NCBI RefSeq assembly: GCF_018129995.1
Contig: NZ_JAFCKS010000012.1
Span: 1 to 64,000, forward strand
Length of the DNA: 64,000 nucleotides
DNA from: Bradyrhizobium sp. SZCCT0153
Lineage (GTDB): Bacteria > Pseudomonadota > Alphaproteobacteria > Rhizobiales > Xanthobacteraceae
Reading direction: 5' to 3'
Position numbers and translations under genes: made by a program. The notes beneath the pieces are model-generated. The model was not told the DNA's origin. It worked only from the letters and a program-made list of their open reading frames with translations, and made no database searches. Shown one piece after another: positions 52,457 to 59,855 of this stretch. The stretch's first letter is position 1; every line of letters begins with the position of its first letter.

Positions 52457-52956
52457 CGCAGGTGAAACGCCAGGCCGATCCGTTGCTCTGTGCCGTCGCG
52501 GCGGCGCAGGGCAGGGCGGATCAACCAGGTGCGCTGTTCGCGGCGCTGGACCAGGCCGTGAAGTCGGCGATCGGGCACAAGCTGTTCACGATCCTGACCT
52601 ATGACGGCGACAGCGGTGAAGCGGCGCGGGTCTATTCCAATCTCCCGGGCCCGTATCCGACCGGCGGACGCAAGCGCCTCGTGCCGGGCCCGTGGACCGA
52701 GGCCGTGCTCGAGCGCGGCGAGGCCTATATCGGCCGCACCCAGGACGATCTGCGCATGGTGTTCTCCGACCACGAGCTGATCGCCACGCTCGGCTGCGAG
52801 AGCGTGCTCAACATGCCCGTGCGCTGGCGCGGGCGTACGCTCGGCTCGCTCAACCTGCTCCACGAGGCGGGCTGGTACGGCGAGGACGACGTCGCCGCGT
52901 GTCTCCCATTCGCCCAGCTCGCGCTGCCCGCGTTGCTGACGACCGACAGGTCCTGA
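52453..52956 (+). CDS. GAF domain protein
   Basis: A 167-residue cytosolic protein consisting of one GAF domain (AIGHKLFTILTYDGDSGEAA, RVYSNLPGPYPTGGRKRLVP, ESVLNMPVRWRGRTLGSLNL). GAF folds bind small molecules such as cyclic nucleotides, haem or aromatic compounds. With no output domain it must act by contact or as an enzyme: free-standing GAF proteins include free-Met-R-sulfoxide reductase, but its Cys motifs are not seen. Translational coupling with the transporter suggests it senses or binds the transported compound. Confidence 0.8.
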   Translation: MTQVKRQADPLLCAVAAAQGRADQPGALFAALDQAVKSAIGHKLFTILTYDGDSGEAARVYSNLPGPYPTGGRKRLVPGPWTEAVLERGEAYIGRTQDDLRMVFSDHELIATLGCESVLNMPVRWRGRTLGSLNLLHEAGWYGEDDVAACLPFAQLALPALLTTDRS

Positions 52957-52973
52957 CCAGACAGGAAACGACC

Positions 52974-54221
52974 ATGCCCAGTACCCTCTTCAAGAATGCC
53001 GCTCTGCTCGATCCGCTTCAGCCGGACCTGCTGGAGGGATATCACGTGCTGGTCGAGGACAATTCGATCAAGGAGATCTCGGACCGGCCGCTCCATGTCA
53101 CCGCCGATCGTACCATCGATCTGAAGGGCAAGACGCTGATGCCCGGCCTGATCGACCTGCATGTGCATGCGGTGGCGGTCGAGCTCAACCTGGCGCAGCA
53201 GGTCCACATGCCGAACGTGCTGGTGACGCTGCGCTCGACGCTGTTGCTGCGCGGCATGCTGCGGCGTGGTTTCACCACCGTGCGCGATGCCGGCGGCGCC
53301 GGCCATGCGCTGAAGCAGGCGATCGAAACCGGGCTGACCGACGGCCCGCGGCTGTTCGTCTCCGGCCGTGCGCTCAGTCAGACCGGCGGCCACGGTGACA
53401 TGCGGGCGCGGTCGGATTATCTGGCGAGCGATGCACCATGTCCGTGCTGCGTGCGCGTCGGCGCCCTGGCGCGCCTCGCCGACGGTGTCGATGGCGTGCG
53501 CAGGGCGGCGCGGGAAGAGCTCCAGATGGGGGCCGACCAGATCAAGATCATGGCCTCCGGCGGCGTCGCTTCGCCGACCGACCCGGTCGGCGCCTTCGGC
53601 TACTCCGAGGACGAAATTCGCGCCATCGTCGAAGAGGCACGCGGACGCCAGACCTATGTGCTGGCCCATGCCTACACCGCTGCCGCCATCGAACGCGCGG
53701 TTCGCTGCGGCGTGCGCACCATCGAGCACGGCAATCTGGTCGATGAACCGACTGCGCGCCTGATGGCAGAGAAGGGCGCCTATGTGGTGCCGACGCTCGT
53801 CACCTACGAGGCGCTGGCCAACGAGGGCGCCCAATATGGCCTGCCGCCGGAGAGCGTGGCCAAGATCGCCGATGTCCGCGACGCCGGCCTGCGTTCGCTC
53901 GCGATCTACCGCGATGCCGGTGTCAAAATGGGATTTGGCAGCGACCTGCTTGGACCTTCCCAGCGCCTCCAGAGCGATGAATTCCGCATTCGCGCCGAGA
54001 TTCTCGGGCCGCGCGCCGTCATCGCCAGCGCGACATTGATCGGTGCCGAGGTGCTCGGCATGGAGGGCAAGCTTGGCCGCATCGCGCCGGAAGCCATTGC
54101 GGACCTGCTCGTGGTCGACGGCAATCCGCTGCGCGATGTGGCCTGCCTGCTCGGTCAGGGCGAGCGCATTCCGCTGGTGATGAAGGCAGGCAAGGTCCAG
54201 TTCGACAGGCTGAACGCCTAG
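52974..54221 (+). CDS. amidohydrolase family protein (imidazolonepropionase/prolidase-like)
   Basis: A 415-residue TIM-barrel metal hydrolase. Metal ligands are His63 and His65 in LIDLHVHAVAVE, a lysine in ADQIKIMASGG that may be carbamylated, His in VLAHAYTAAA and IEHGNLVDEP, and Asp in MGFGSDLLGP, so the binuclear site looks complete. Relatives include Xaa-Pro dipeptidase/carboxypeptidase-type Sgx9260 proteins. GGAAAC precedes ATG 52974. Third gene of the LysR-controlled operon and its probable catabolic enzyme. Substrate is likely an amide or N-acyl amino acid, not proven. Confidence 0.9.
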   Translation: MPSTLFKNAALLDPLQPDLLEGYHVLVEDNSIKEISDRPLHVTADRTIDLKGKTLMPGLIDLHVHAVAVELNLAQQVHMPNVLVTLRSTLLLRGMLRRGFTTVRDAGGAGHALKQAIETGLTDGPRLFVSGRALSQTGGHGDMRARSDYLASDAPCPCCVRVGALARLADGVDGVRRAAREELQMGADQIKIMASGGVASPTDPVGAFGYSEDEIRAIVEEARGRQTYVLAHAYTAAAIERAVRCGVRTIEHGNLVDEPTARLMAEKGAYVVPTLVTYEALANEGAQYGLPPESVAKIADVRDAGLRSLAIYRDAGVKMGFGSDLLGPSQRLQSDEFRIRAEILGPRAVIASATLIGAEVLGMEGKLGRIAPEAIADLLVVDGNPLRDVACLLGQGERIPLVMKAGKVQFDRLNA

Positions 54222-54229
54222 CCCCGGCG

Positions 54230-56287
54230 CTACCGCCACATCCCCCGCATCCGCGCGCCGATGTCGATCTTCGGTCCTTGCGCCGCGGTGCGGCCCGCGC
54301 CCGCTGCGGCCTTCGGCCAGGCAGTGCGCTCGAACAGATGGACCAGGGATTCCGGGATGAAGCGGGTGCGCGAAGCGTAGACGTGGCGGTCGCCCTTGGC
54401 GGCCTGGCCGTGAGTGAAGAAGCGCTGCGGCACGACGAGGTGCAGGTCGTCCTTGGCGCGCGTCATCGCGACATAGAGCAGGCGGCGCTCCTCCTCGAGC
54501 TCCGCGCTGGTGCCGGCGCCGAGATCGGAGGGCATGCAGCCGTCGACGACGTTGAGCACGAACACCGACTTCCACTCCTGGCCTTTGGCGGAGTGGATGG
54601 TCGAGAGGATCAGATAGTCTTCGTCGCGCAAGGGAGGCCCGGACTTGTCGCTGGTTGCATCGGGCGGGTCGAGCGTGAGCTCGGTCAAAAATTTCTCGCG
54701 CGAGGCATAGCCGCTGGCGATCTGCTCGAGCTGCATCAGGTCGGCGCGGCGCGTCTCGGAATCCTCGTGGATGCGGTCGAGATGGGGCCCGTACCAGAGC
54801 CGCACGCGTTCGAGATCGACCGGCCATTCCGAATAGCGCAGATTTTCGACCGTGCGCACGAAGTCGGTCCAGTCCGCGCCCGTGCGCGGCGGCACCGGGA
54901 GCTGGCCGAGCGCAGCGAGCGGATCGGTGCTCTCGGCCATCTGGTCGAGCACGCGCTGCGCGGTCGCAGGCCCGATGCCCGGCAACAGATGCAGGATGCG
55001 GAAACCGGCGACGCGGTCGCGGGGATTCTCGGCGAAGCGCAACAGCGCCAGCACGTCCTTGACGTGGGCGGCGTCGAGGAATTTCAGGCCGCCGAATTTC
55101 ACGAACGGGATGTTGCGGCGGGTCAGCTCGATCTCCAGCGGGCCCGAATGCGAGGACGTCCGGAACAGCACCGCCTGGTGCTTCAGCAGCGCGCCCTGCT
55201 CGCGGTTGGCCAGCACCTCCTCGACGATGTAGCGCGCCTGGTCGGCCTCGTCGTGCACGGTGACGAGCTGCGGCTTGTGCGACGAGGTGCGGTCGGTCCA
55301 GAGGTTTTTTGTGAAGCGCTCGCGCGCCAGCCCAATGACGCCGTTGGCCGCCGCCAGCACGGGTTGCGTCGAGCGGTAGTTGCGGTCGAGCGTGATCATT
55401 TCCGCGCGGGGCGAGAAGCTTTGCGGAAAATCCAGGATGTTGCGCACGGTGGCGGCGCGGAACGAGTAGATCGATTGCGCGTCGTCGCCGACCACGGTAA
55501 GGCCGCGCCCGTCAGGCTTCAGCGCCAGCAGGATCGAGGACTGCAGGCGGTTGGTGTCCTGATATTCGTCGACCAGCACGTGATCGAAGCGGCCGCCGAT
55601 CTCATCGGCAATCAGCGCATCGCTCATCATCTGCGACCAGTAGAGCAGCAGGTCGTCGTAATCGAGCACGTGCTGGGCCTGCTTGGCCTCGACGTAGGCC
55701 GCGAACAGGCCCTTCAGCTCGGCGGCCCAGCCGGCGCACCAGGGATAGTGCACCCCCAGCACCTTCTCGATCTCCATCTCGGCATTGACGCAGCGCGAGT
55801 AGATCGACAGGCAGGTGCCCTTGGCGGGGAAGCGGCTCTCTGTCTTCGACAGGCCGCGTTCGTGCCGGACCAGATTCATCAGGTCGGCGGAATCCTCGCG
55901 GTCGTGGATGGTGAAGGCGGGATCGACGCCGATCCGCTCGGCATATTCGCGCAGCAGCCGCGCGCCGATGCCGTGGAAGGTGCCGGCCCAGCTCAAGGCG
56001 TCGCGCATGATCGCGGCATTGTTCTCCCCGAGCACCTTCCGGGCGATGCGCTCGACCCGGCCGGCCATCTCGGCGGCGGCGCGGCGCGAGAACGTCATCA
56101 GCAGGATGCGGCGCGGGTCGGCACCCGCGACGATCAGATGCGCGACGCGGTGGGCCAGCGTGTTGGTCTTGCCGGAGCCGGCGCCGGCGATGACGAGCAG
56201 GGGCGCGCCCACGGTCGCACCATCGGCCACGCCATGCTCCACGGCGCGGCGCTGCTCCGCATTGAGCGTCTCCAGATATGTCGCCAC
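54230..56287 (-). CDS. UvrD/Rep-family ATP-dependent DNA helicase
   Basis: A 685-residue superfamily 1A helicase. Walker A is LLVIAGAGSGKTNTLAHR (34-41), motif II HVLVDEYQDTN (about 240), motif III VGDDAQSIYSFRAA, motif IV LDRNYRSTQPVLAAA, and motif VI RRLLYVAMTRAKDDLHL. It unwinds 3'-tailed DNA. The UvrD core is present with a shorter C-terminus, so the exact paralogue (not PcrA or the main UvrD) is unsure. The GTG start at 56287 is used; the upstream frame is antisense to no gene and not helicase-like. The stop nearly meets the amidohydrolase stop (8 bp). Confidence 0.92.
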   Translation of the reverse strand: MATYLETLNAEQRRAVEHGVADGATVGAPLLVIAGAGSGKTNTLAHRVAHLIVAGADPRRILLMTFSRRAAAEMAGRVERIARKVLGENNAAIMRDALSWAGTFHGIGARLLREYAERIGVDPAFTIHDREDSADLMNLVRHERGLSKTESRFPAKGTCLSIYSRCVNAEMEIEKVLGVHYPWCAGWAAELKGLFAAYVEAKQAQHVLDYDDLLLYWSQMMSDALIADEIGGRFDHVLVDEYQDTNRLQSSILLALKPDGRGLTVVGDDAQSIYSFRAATVRNILDFPQSFSPRAEMITLDRNYRSTQPVLAAANGVIGLARERFTKNLWTDRTSSHKPQLVTVHDEADQARYIVEEVLANREQGALLKHQAVLFRTSSHSGPLEIELTRRNIPFVKFGGLKFLDAAHVKDVLALLRFAENPRDRVAGFRILHLLPGIGPATAQRVLDQMAESTDPLAALGQLPVPPRTGADWTDFVRTVENLRYSEWPVDLERVRLWYGPHLDRIHEDSETRRADLMQLEQIASGYASREKFLTELTLDPPDATSDKSGPPLRDEDYLILSTIHSAKGQEWKSVFVLNVVDGCMPSDLGAGTSAELEEERRLLYVAMTRAKDDLHLVVPQRFFTHGQAAKGDRHVYASRTRFIPESLVHLFERTAWPKAAAGAGRTAAQGPKIDIGARMRGMWR

Positions 56288-56416
56288 GAATCGCCCCGGG
56301 TGAAAGGGTGAGAGTCGGCTATCGCGGTGCGAATCGCAATGCGGCTGGACGGAACCGGTGTTAAGACCTAGGGACAAGACGGCCCGAAGTTCCAGCCCGA
56401 AAAGCGCACACCCGGC

Positions 56417-57007
56417 ATGACCGACCCCCGGCCCGAGCAGTTCGAGATGCGGCGGCTGGAGTCGCTCAGCAACACCATCTTTGGCGTTGCCATGACGCTG
56501 CTCGCCTACGACCTGCCGAAGGCGGCTGTGTTCACCGGCGCGCCCGACTGGAACGATCTTGCCCGGGTCTATTCGGGCAAGCTCGCGGGCTTTGCGCTCA
56601 GCTTCATCATCGCCGGCGTGTTCTGGATCAGCCATCACCGGCGGCTGGCGCGCCAGCCGGTGGGCAGCCGCGGTGCGGTGATGCTCAATCTGTTTTTCCT
56701 GCTGTCGATCGTGCTGCTGCCTGTGACCAACGGCCTCTACACCAACTACGCCATGAGCAGCTCGGTCGCCGTGCTCTACGGCCTGAACCTGACCGCGATC
56801 GCCGGCCTCAACGCCTGGCTGTGGTGGGTGATCCTGGGGAGCTGGCGCCAGGAACTCATGGCATCGCTGTTTCCGCTGCTGGTGTTCATCCCGGGCACGA
56901 TCGCGGCGGCGTTTGCCCCGCACATCGCACCCTTCGTGTGGTTCATCGCCTTCGGCGGGCTCCTGATCCAGCGCTTCTACGCGGCGCCGACCGGAGCGGA
57001 CTCGTAG
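56417..57007 (+). CDS. TMEM175/DUF1211 family membrane protein
   Basis: A 196-residue protein with six hydrophobic segments. The first helix, RRLESLSNTIFGVAMTLLAY, aligns with the family motif RxxxFSDxVFAIAxTLL, but FSD is replaced by LSN. SFIIAGVFWISHHRRLA is the second signature. Bacterial TMEM175 forms tetrameric potassium channels whose pore is lined by helix 1. The altered FSD motif may change function. ATG 56417 is good. Convergent with the YCII gene. Confidence 0.82.
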   Translation: MTDPRPEQFEMRRLESLSNTIFGVAMTLLAYDLPKAAVFTGAPDWNDLARVYSGKLAGFALSFIIAGVFWISHHRRLARQPVGSRGAVMLNLFFLLSIVLLPVTNGLYTNYAMSSSVAVLYGLNLTAIAGLNAWLWWVILGSWRQELMASLFPLLVFIPGTIAAAFAPHIAPFVWFIAFGGLLIQRFYAAPTGADS

Positions 57008-57016
57008 GCCAGACGG

Positions 57017-57409
57017 TCATTCCTTCGATGTCGTCGCACCGAACCCGTCGGCCGGCACGTAAAGCTTGACCGGTCGGATTTCGTAGACCGCAGTCGGATT
57101 GACCTGGCGCAGCGTCCGCGCCGCGGCGAGCGCCTCTTCATCCGTATCGTATTCGACGAGGTGGAAGCCCAGAAGCTGCTCCTTGGTCTCGGCAAACGGG
57201 CCGTCCAGCACCATGCCTGCGCCGGGGCCGCGCAAGGTGCGGGCCTTTCGGGTCTCATCCAGGCGGGCGGCCGGCCCCAAATGTCCGCTTGCCCGCAAGG
57301 GAGCCTGAACCTCGATGACCTTGGCCACGACCGCGGCGTCCGTCTCGGGCGTCCAGGACAGGATCTCGTCTTCCACGTGATAGGCCAGGATGGCGTAAAG
57401 CATCGTCAC
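57017..57409 (-). CDS. YCII/DGPF-domain protein
   Basis: A 130-residue cytosolic protein of the YCII-related (DGPF) family: LYAILAYHVEDEILSWTPET, then LDGPFAETKEQLLGFHLVEY. Proteins of this ferredoxin-like fold are often coded near sigma factors of the ECF type or dehydratases, and their function is unclear. ATG 57403 is a close alternative. There is no sigma factor next to it here. Confidence 0.85.
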   Translation of the reverse strand: MTMLYAILAYHVEDEILSWTPETDAAVVAKVIEVQAPLRASGHLGPAARLDETRKARTLRGPGAGMVLDGPFAETKEQLLGFHLVEYDTDEEALAAARTLRQVNPTAVYEIRPVKLYVPADGFGATTSKE

Positions 57410-57598
57410 CTCGTTGATTTTTGCTGCGCGCGTCCAAAGGACGTATCACCACCGTCGCGGCCGACAATGGGCTGCGGAAAATATTGCGTCCCGGGCCCGG
57501 CGACGAAACCTTCCGGAAACCCGATTGCGGCCCAAAGGTGTGAACGGCGCCCGAAACTGGCGCGACTGATGGCCACCAAGAACACTTCGGAGGCGGCC

Positions 57599-57778
57599 AT
57601 GTCGACCATCAAGATCATCTGCGACGCGCGTCGGGCGGGAAAGTCCGACGCAGCGGATCTGCACGACCAGTCCGGCCACCATCGCTACTACGGCAGCTCG
57701 GCCGAGAACGGCGGCGAGCGGATCGTCGAAAGCCGCCGCGGCAAGCAGCCGCGTGCACCGGGTGTCAGTGGCTTCTAG
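57599..57778 (+). CDS. small basic hypothetical protein
   Basis: A 59-residue protein (MSTIKIICDARRAGKSDAAD). GGAGG lies 5 nt before ATG 57599, a strong ribosome site. The chain is hydrophilic, with HDQSGHHRYYG and a basic C-terminal part. No family is recognised. The longer frame from 57161 overlaps the YCII gene and is not used. Confidence 0.5.
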   Translation: MSTIKIICDARRAGKSDAADLHDQSGHHRYYGSSAENGGERIVESRRGKQPRAPGVSGF

Positions 57779-57806
57779 AACCTTCCGGCCGAAGTGACGC
57801 GCGACA

Positions 57807-58010
57807 ATGAGTGTCCTGCAAGTTTCGATGGCCGCGCTGCCATTCCTGCTCTCGCTCGCGAGCCGGACCGGCAAGGCAATCGTCCCATGCCTGCTGACCA
57901 GCATCTTCACGGTGCTGCTCGGCGGCGAACCTCACCGCGCCGCCTTGGCCTGGTGCGTCGGTACGCTGATCGCCGCCGTTGCACTGCGCGAGCGACTTCG
58001 CGCGAACTGA
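57807..58010 (+). CDS. small membrane protein
   Basis: A 67-residue protein with two hydrophobic segments (LQVSMAALPFLLSLA and AWCVGTLIAAVALRER) and a short loop. Likely a small inner-membrane protein. No strong ribosome site is visible. Not recognised. Confidence 0.4.
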   Translation: MSVLQVSMAALPFLLSLASRTGKAIVPCLLTSIFTVLLGGEPHRAALAWCVGTLIAAVALRERLRAN

Positions 58011-58061
58011 ACCGGCCGCCATCGGGCCGACCTCCCCATCAAGGCAATTTCCAAAGAAAAA

Positions 58062-58088
58062 GGCGCGGCGGGGAGGCCCCGTCGCGCC
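58062..58088 (-). terminator. Rho-independent terminator of a small transcript
   Basis: An 11-bp stem, GGCGCGACGGG / CCCGCCGCGCC (one G-T pair), with a 5-nt loop, followed on the minus strand by TTTTTCTTT. It points leftward and must end a minus-strand transcript. The only candidate is the mini-ORF unit at 58149-58221. Confidence 0.88.
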
Positions 58089-58221
58089 CGATTTCTTGCT
58101 CGCTGGTCCAGGGCTGAGAGCGCCCCGATGCCAACCTCCATCTGGAGCTTAGCGGGCGATCCCAGCGAGGTGACAGCGCTTGGTAAGAGACACTGGATCA
58201 CCTCCTTTCGTTGGTTTCGGG
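58089..58221 (-). ncRNA. small transcription unit (mini-mRNA or sRNA)
   Basis: The region between the promoter-like boxes (58228-58256) and the terminator (58062-58088) would give a transcript of about 160 nt, including the terminator hairpin. It has a 5' part with a long Shine-Dalgarno (58196-58210), a 14-codon ORF, and about 60 nt of further 3' sequence with a CTCCA/TGGAG hairpin near 58137-58148. Such compact units may act as an sRNA, a peptide-coding mRNA, or both. Its identity with a known Bradyrhizobium sRNA cannot be checked here. Confidence 0.6.
58149..58193 (-). CDS. 14-residue mini-ORF with ultra-strong ribosome binding site
   Basis: GTG start at 58193; the peptide is MSLTKRCHLAGIAR. 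The sequence GAAAGGAGGTGATCC (58196-58210) just before it is the exact 15-nt complement of the 16S rRNA 3' end, with 7 nt from GGAGG to GTG. Codons 6-9 contain TCACCTC (58167-58173), which can pair with GAGGTGA of the ribosome site, so the mini-ORF RNA can hide its own start. The peptide is basic with one Cys. Translation is very likely from the site; function is unknown. Confidence 0.6.
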   Translation of the reverse strand: MSLTKRCHLAGIAR

Positions 58222-58227
58222 ACGCCC

Positions 58228-58256
58228 AATATAGGGCGAAATCCAGCCGTCGTTAA
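58228..58256 (-). promoter_or_regulatory. sigma-70-type promoter of the small transcript
   Basis: On the minus strand TTAACG (58251-58256) and TATATT (58228-58233) are separated by 17 nt. They match 4 of 6 and 5 of 6 consensus positions. Transcription would start near 58221, about 11 nt before the ribosome site. Confidence 0.55.
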
Positions 58257-58359
58257 GGGGCAGGGCCGAGGGCCTGGAACAAGTCCGCCCACGAGGTGGG
58301 AAAGAAGGGTCCGGGGCGGTTGAGACCGCCGCCCGACCGTGTTAGGTGAACGCGAGATG

Positions 58360-58433
58360 CGGGTGTAGCTCAATGGTAGAGCAGCAGCCTTCCAAGCTGA
58401 ATACGAGGGTTCGATTCCCTTCACCCGCTCCAG
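58360..58433 (+). tRNA. tRNA-Gly(TCC)
   Basis: A 74-nt cloverleaf, with acceptor GCGGGTG / CACCCGC, D-arm TAGCTCAATGGTAGAGC, anticodon loop CTTCCAA (TCC, glycine), T-arm GGTTCGATTCC and encoded CCA. The accessory cluster begins immediately after it. Confidence 0.97.
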
Positions 58434-58438
58434 TGTTT

Positions 58439-58496
58439 CAATGGCTTAGCACGAACCCTCAGATTTCATTCTGACAGCCATTCTGACAACGCGGCT
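58439..58496. repeat. possible attachment-site remnant after tRNA-Gly
   Basis: TCAATGGCTTAGC (58439-58451) is also found near the integrase at 3583-3595. Next, CATTCTGACA occurs twice in tandem 12 bp apart (58467-58476 and 58479-58488). In translation these repeats form the tail CQNGCQNEI of the isomerase gene. Short repeats beside a tRNA 3' end are typical of recombinase arm sites; no integrase is in view here. Confidence 0.35.
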
Positions 58497-59106
58497 GACT
58501 GCCGGTCCCCGACAGTCGCTCGCGCAGCAGCCAGACCCGATCGCTGCCCCAGAAAAGCTCGCCGGTTTCCTGCAGCACGAATGTCGGGACACCGAAGACA
58601 CCCCGCTCTTCGGCTTCCGTAGCGATCGTCCGGCATCGGCGGACCCCTTCGCCGGATAAAATCAACTCGTCGAAGGCGCGGCCTTCCGCGCCTGCTTCGA
58701 TGAGGAGGCTCCTGATCGCTCCCGCGTCTTCGATGTCGAGGTCTCTGCGCCAAAAGCGCTCGCAGAGTGTATCGTGATAGCAACGGAATACAGATTCGTC
58801 GGTCTGTGACGCGAGCAGCATTCCCGTATGCGCGAGCGTAGGGTCGAAGATTTTAGTTGTACCGCGGATGATCCAATTGCGGCGCGCAGCAAGCCGCCGC
58901 GCGTCCATGTAGGCATAGCGAACCTTGCGCCAGTCTCGGTCGGTCCTCTCTTCGACTTCGCCGCCGTAAGCTCCCTGAAGGTCAATCGTGAAGGGTTGCC
59001 AGAGCAGTGTCACATCGAAATCTCGTGCGAGCGCGTAGGCTTCTTCCTTGACGAGATAGGAGAACGGGCTGCGGTAATCGACGTAGAGGGTGACTTTTGT
59101 GGACAT
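58459..59106 (-). CDS. DsbA-like 2-hydroxychromene-2-carboxylate isomerase family protein
   Basis: A 215-residue thioredoxin-fold protein of the GST-kappa/HCCA isomerase type. The active-site region is VDYRSPFSYLVKEEA (Ser13 and Ser16), and the C-terminal GVFGVPTFVLQETGELFWG is diagnostic. HCCA isomerase acts in naphthalene-type aromatic degradation using glutathione. It neighbours a GST and acyl-CoA genes, which fits aromatic or fatty-acid catabolism. The last nine residues derive from repeats next to tRNA-Gly. ATG 59106 (MSTKVTLYVD) replaces the longer frame. 2 bp separate it from the GST gene. Confidence 0.85.
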   Translation of the reverse strand: MSTKVTLYVDYRSPFSYLVKEEAYALARDFDVTLLWQPFTIDLQGAYGGEVEERTDRDWRKVRYAYMDARRLAARRNWIIRGTTKIFDPTLAHTGMLLASQTDESVFRCYHDTLCERFWRRDLDIEDAGAIRSLLIEAGAEGRAFDELILSGEGVRRCRTIATEAEERGVFGVPTFVLQETGELFWGSDRVWLLRERLSGTGSQPRCQNGCQNEI

Positions 59107-59108
59107 GG

Positions 59109-59825
59109 CTAGTTGGTTCCGGGCGATCTGGCGGCGCCCGACGCGTACTGCGGACCGCCGAAGAGATTCGTCCGCGCTTGCTCGCTCTTCGTCACGTCGA
59201 CCCACTGATCCAGCAACAGTTTGATACCCCGCTCCACTGCCGGCCGGGCGCGGATGGCCGCATACCAGCGCGAGACCCGCGGCAGGTCGTCGAGGCTCTG
59301 GTTGGCCATCTTGTGGATGCGGACCCAGGCGAAGCAGGCAATGTCGGCGATCGAATACTCTCCGGCCAGATAGTCGCGCCCGTCGAGCCTTCGCTCCATC
59401 ACGGTCAGCAGTCGTCGGCCCTCGTTGGTGTACCGTTCGATCGCGTACGGCACCTTCTCGGTGGCGTAGCGATGGAAATGTTGTGCCTGGCCGAGCATCG
59501 GGCCGAGCCCTCCCATCTGCCACATGAGCCATTGCATCACCTCGCATCGCGCGCGCGCGTCCGAAGGCATGAAGCGGCCCGTCTTCTCCGCGAGATATAT
59601 GAGGATCGCACCCGTCTCGAACACCGTGATCGGGGCGCCGTCCGGACCGTCGCCGTCAACGATCGTCGGCACCTTGTTGTTGGGATTAAGCGCCAGATAA
59701 TCCGGATCGAACTGCGCGCCGCGAGTAATGTCGATCGGATGCACCGTGTAGGGCAGGCCGATTTCCTCGAGCATGATCTGGACCTTGTGACCGTTCGGGG
59801 TCGGCCATGTGTAAAGGTTGATCAT
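59109..59825 (-). CDS. glutathione S-transferase, YfcG/YghU-like
   Basis: A 238-residue cytosolic enzyme. The thioredoxin-like domain (about 1-85) has INLYTWPTPNGHKVQIMLEE and NNKVPTIVDGDG, then the ES/ET motif in VFETGAILIYLAEKTGRF. The all-helical domain has YLAGEYSIADIACFAWV. The Thr-Pro-Asn-Gly segment is the signature of disulfide-bond oxidoreductases YfcG/YghU, which bind two glutathiones. Genes on each side are co-directional and closely spaced. Confidence 0.9.
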   Translation of the reverse strand: MINLYTWPTPNGHKVQIMLEEIGLPYTVHPIDITRGAQFDPDYLALNPNNKVPTIVDGDGPDGAPITVFETGAILIYLAEKTGRFMPSDARARCEVMQWLMWQMGGLGPMLGQAQHFHRYATEKVPYAIERYTNEGRRLLTVMERRLDGRDYLAGEYSIADIACFAWVRIHKMANQSLDDLPRVSRWYAAIRARPAVERGIKLLLDQWVDVTKSEQARTNLFGGPQYASGAARSPGTN

Positions 59826-59855
59826 TGAAGGGCCCTTCTATTTGAGGCGATGCGA

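Noticed and set aside
52725..54827. 700-codon minus-strand frame across amidohydrolase and helicase
   Set aside because: It crosses two well-supported genes in other frames and lacks any domain.
58196..58210. Plus-strand match to the 3' end of 16S rRNA
   Set aside because: Only 15 nt match; the flanks are not rRNA. It is the complement of a minus-strand ribosome binding site, not a rRNA gene end.
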